DNA of 7,468 nt from Candidatus Scatomorpha stercorigallinarum (lineage in GTDB: Bacteria > Bacillota_A > Clostridia > Oscillospirales > Oscillospiraceae). A program made the position numbers and the translations under genes. The notes under the pieces were generated by a model. The model was not told the origin of the DNA and searched no databases. It worked only from the letters and a program-made list of their open reading frames with translations. The stretch lies in the NCBI GenBank assembly GCA_018713375.1, contig DVOV01000136.1:1-7468 (forward strand), given 5' to 3'. This document shows positions 6,515 to 7,468 of the stretch, one piece after another. Numbering within the stretch: position 1 is the stretch's first letter; every line of letters begins with the position of its first letter.

Positions 6515-6543
6515 ATTATATACCCGCCGTATTAATTTGTCAA
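6515..6543 (-). promoter_or_regulatory. Perfect consensus SigA-type promoter of the MATE operon
   Basis: Minus strand TTGACA (6538-6543), 17-base spacer, TATAAT (6515-6520): both hexamers and the spacing match the housekeeping consensus exactly. Transcription should start near 6508. The -35 box contains the TGA stop (6540-6542) of the 66-residue gene upstream. The exporter operon therefore has its own strong promoter, independent of the operator region at 6777-6852. Confidence 0.93.
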
Positions 6544-6740
6544 AGGGGGTCGCCCTCCGCCTCCACATACATTTCCTCGCACATCTGCTGCGCCGAGCGC
6601 AGCCGCGCTTTCGCCATTTCCACGTTGCCGAGCTCCAGCGGCTCAAGGGCGTCCGTGGCGGCGTTGAACATTTTTAGGTACAAGAGCGCGCTGTCCAGCG
6701 GCCGTATATCCCTGCCGTTGGCATTGCCCGAGTCGGTCAT
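6540..6740 (-). CDS. Small acidic helical protein, unknown function
   Basis: A 66-residue protein I cannot assign to a named family. It has no membrane segment or signal peptide. Residues 15-31 (LDSALLYLKMFNAATDA) and 38-60 (LGNVEMAKARLRSAQQMCEEMYVE region) look like two amphipathic helices. The C-terminus is acidic, with one cysteine (C53). The composition resembles small helical proteins I associate with Firmicutes prophages and integrative elements; this is memory, not a search. Translation looks real: GAGGTG (6748-6753) is 7 bases before ATG 6740. It is divergent from the ribbon-helix-helix gene, sharing its upstream region, so it is probably that regulator's target. Its stop codon lies in the -35 box of the next operon. 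Confidence 0.7.
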   Translation of the reverse strand: MTDSGNANGRDIRPLDSALLYLKMFNAATDALEPLELGNVEMAKARLRSAQQMCEEMYVEAEGDPL

Positions 6741-6765
6741 GATATATCACCTCAATAATAAAGGT

Positions 6766-6771
6766 ATCATA
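6766..6771 (-). promoter_or_regulatory. Candidate -10 box for the 66-residue gene
   Basis: TATGAT on the minus strand, one mismatch from consensus, about 25 bases ahead of ATG 6740. No good -35 is visible; the place it should occupy is filled by the GCAAT repeats, as expected for a repressor-controlled promoter. Confidence 0.45.
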
Positions 6772-6776
6772 TGCGC

Positions 6777-6801
6777 ATTGCGAACGCAATACTAACGCAA
6801 T
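6777..6801. promoter_or_regulatory. GCAAT operator cluster, left part
   Basis: ATTGCG (6777-6782) and CGCAAT (6785-6790) form an inverted pair two bases apart. AACGCAAT occurs at 6783-6790 and again at 6794-6801, a direct repeat with an 11-bp period, one helical turn. This layout matches how ribbon-helix-helix dimers bind side by side on DNA. It lies just upstream of the candidate -10 of the 66-residue gene, so bound protein would block that promoter. Operator function is inferred. Confidence 0.65.
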
Positions 6802-6808
6802 GTATAAA
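6778..6808 (+). promoter_or_regulatory. Weak candidate promoter of the ribbon-helix-helix gene
   Basis: TTGCGA (6778-6783), 19-base spacer, TATAAA (6803-6808). The spacer is longer than ideal. It overlaps the GCAAT repeats, so self-repression would follow if they are the operator. A start near 6815 would put the inverted repeat 6822-6852 inside the leader. Confidence 0.35.
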
Positions 6809-6821
6809 TGGAAAACTTCAT

Positions 6822-6852
6822 GCAATACAATAAGTGCCGATAATTGTATTGC
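6822..6852. repeat. Perfect 10-bp inverted repeat before the RHH gene
   Basis: GCAATACAAT (6822-6831) and ATTGTATTGC (6843-6852) are exact reverse complements separated by 11 bases. Each arm carries the same GCAAT core as the cluster at 6777-6801. It may be a second operator. In the RHH mRNA it could also form a hairpin whose 3' arm ends one base before the ribosome binding site. Confidence 0.85.
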
Positions 6853-6857
6853 GAGGG
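6853..6857 (+). promoter_or_regulatory. Ribosome binding site of the RHH gene
   Basis: GAGGG, 6 bases before ATG 6864. It selects this ATG over the in-frame ATG at 6834, which lies inside the inverted repeat loop and has no such site. Confidence 0.75.
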
Positions 6858-6863
6858 TCTCAA

Positions 6864-7040
6864 ATGTCCAAATTCAAAATTCCCAATGTCCCGCCGACGA
6901 CCAACAAGACGATACGCTTCCCGAACGACGTGATAGAGGCCGTTGAGAGGGCGATAAGCGGGCGGAACTGCACGTTTTCCGCCTTTGTCGTCGCGGCAAC
7001 GCGGGCGGCCCTGGATGACCTTGAAGAAGAGGGGCAGTGA
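6864..7040 (+). CDS. Ribbon-helix-helix transcriptional regulator, small
   Basis: A 58-residue protein with the Arc/MetJ/CopG-type ribbon-helix-helix layout: flexible N-terminus (1-13), DNA-contacting strand NKTIRFP (14-20), helix NDVIEAVERAISG (21-33), turn, helix TFSAFVVAATRAALDDL (37-53), acidic tail. Such proteins dimerise by pairing the strands, insert the ribbon into the major groove and bind tandem sites one helical turn apart. That is the arrangement of the GCAAT repeats just upstream. ATG 6864 is preferred over the in-frame ATG 6834 because GAGGG precedes it at the right distance and the fold begins here. It is the only plus-strand gene, divergent from the 66-residue gene. It could be an antitoxin-type autorepressor, but no recognised toxin is adjacent; the 66-residue protein is unlike known toxins. 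Fold fairly sure; target inferred. Confidence 0.82.
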   Translation: MSKFKIPNVPPTTNKTIRFPNDVIEAVERAISGRNCTFSAFVVAATRAALDDLEEEGQ

Positions 7041-7080
7041 AGCGCGTTTTGCCATTTTGATATGGCGCACAATATAAGAA

Positions 7081-7113
7081 AACCCCGGCCGTCTTTTGAC
7101 GGCCGGGGTTTTT
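7081..7113. terminator. Bidirectional terminator between RHH gene and ppdK
   Basis: AACCCCGGCCGTC (7081-7093) and GACGGCCGGGGTT (7098-7110) form a perfect 13-bp stem with loop TTTT. On the plus strand it continues TTTGCTT; on the minus strand TTCTTATATT. It lies between the convergent ends of the regulator gene (stop 7040) and the dikinase gene (stop 7129), so it should serve both. Confidence 0.9.
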
Positions 7114-7128
7114 GCTTGTATGGTGGAA

Positions 7129-7468
7129 TTACTCGCGCGGGGTCTTGATCTGGGCCTGGGCAGCAGCCATGCGGGCGATGGGCACGCGGAACGGGCTGCA
7201 GGACACGTAGTCAAGGCCGGTGCGGTGGCAGAACTCGACGCTGCTCGGCTCGCCGCCGTGCTCGCCGCAGATGCCGAGGTGGATGTCGGGGCGGGTGGCG
7301 CGGCCGAGCTTGCAGGCCATGTCGACCAGCTTGCCGACGCCGACCTGGTCGAGACGCTCGAACGGGTCGTTATCGAAGATCTGCTTCTCGTAGTAGCTGG
7401 GCAGGAAGCTGCCGGCGTCGTCACGGGAGAAGCCGAAGGTCATCTGGGTGAGGTCGTTGGTGCCGAAG
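7129..7468 (-). CDS. ppdK: Pyruvate,phosphate dikinase, C-terminal fragment (cut by window edge)
   Basis: The last 112 residues of a protein whose start lies beyond the right edge (the full family is about 870-890 residues). The enzyme interconverts pyruvate + ATP + Pi and phosphoenolpyruvate + AMP + PPi in the cytoplasm, via a phosphohistidine on a swivelling domain not seen here. This piece is the end of the PEP/pyruvate-binding TIM barrel: [19 protein letters not shown] at its start, [16 protein letters not shown] in the middle, and [19 protein letters not shown] near the end. The Cys in VSCSPFRV corresponds to the catalytic acid/base known from the Clostridium symbiosum enzyme. The other PEP-utilising families share the barrel, but GFSRDDAG and the SCSPFRVP ending point to the dikinase. 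Common in anaerobes that use PPi-linked glycolysis. No damage is seen in this part. The terminator 7081-7113 follows. Confidence 0.95.
   Translation of the reverse strand, partial: FGTNDLTQMTFGFSRDDAGSFLPSYYEKQIFDNDPFERLDQVGVGKLVDMACKLGRATRPDIHLGICGEHGGEPSSVEFCHRTGLDYVSCSPFRVPIARMAAAQAQIKTPRE

Noticed and set aside
6473..6646. Long N-terminal extension of the MATE protein
   Set aside because: It overlaps the 66-residue gene and the consensus promoter; the Arg/Cys-rich translation is unlike any MATE N-terminus. Only ATGs at or below 6505 lie downstream of the predicted transcription start.
6540..7040. Classical toxin-antitoxin operon
   Set aside because: The RHH protein resembles antitoxin DNA-binding domains, but no toxin family is recognisable, and the genes are divergent rather than overlapping in one operon. 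Kept only as a low-weight alternative.
7041..7077. Short inverted repeat GCCAT/ATGGC after the RHH gene
   Set aside because: Only five base pairs with a six-base loop and no T run; the strong terminator at 7081-7113 explains the 3' end.

Overview
The window comes from a GC-rich, low-oxygen-type Firmicute, most likely a gut Clostridia/Oscillospiraceae-like bacterium. This is inferred from consensus Shine-Dalgarno sites (GGAGG), SigA-type promoters, a bacterial pyruvate,phosphate dikinase fragment, a clostridial-style rhomboid with a C-terminal zinc-binding tail, and a MATE exporter. The species cannot be named from the sequence alone. Six of the seven coding regions read on the minus strand. 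Only a small ribbon-helix-helix regulator reads on the plus strand.

Layout, left to right. Positions 1-240 carry no convincing gene. This stretch is visibly less GC-rich than its neighbours and holds several inverted repeats, then a hairpin at 198-231 and a plus-strand terminator at 248-274. A minus-strand block follows, in transcription order: a rhomboid-like membrane protein with a zinc-finger tail (3997-3137), then 24 bases later a membrane-anchored PQQ-type beta-propeller protein on a Pro-Thr stalk (3112-1370), then a hairpin, then a membrane-anchored glycerophosphodiester phosphodiesterase (1291-287). The rhomboid gene has a good promoter (TTGTAA-17-TATACT) with a 10-bp palindrome inside its spacer. 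All three products are predicted to act at the membrane or just outside it.

A second minus-strand operon holds a MATE-family exporter (6472-5084) and a sugar-nucleotidyltransferase-like protein (5039-4119), closed by a strong terminator at 4071-4104. The exporter is driven by a perfect consensus promoter (TTGACA-17-TATAAT). The -35 box of that promoter overlaps the stop codon of the upstream 66-residue gene.

The most interesting small locus is 6540-7040. A 66-residue acidic helical protein (minus) and a 58-residue ribbon-helix-helix DNA-binding protein (plus) are divergently transcribed around about 125 bases. That gap carries five copies of a GCAAT core, including an 11-bp-period direct repeat and a perfect 10-bp inverted repeat. 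It looks like a self-contained repressor/operator module, possibly of phage or mobile-element origin, sitting between the exporter operon and the dikinase gene. The right edge is the C-terminal 112 residues of pyruvate,phosphate dikinase (minus), separated from the regulator gene by a perfect 13-bp bidirectional terminator.
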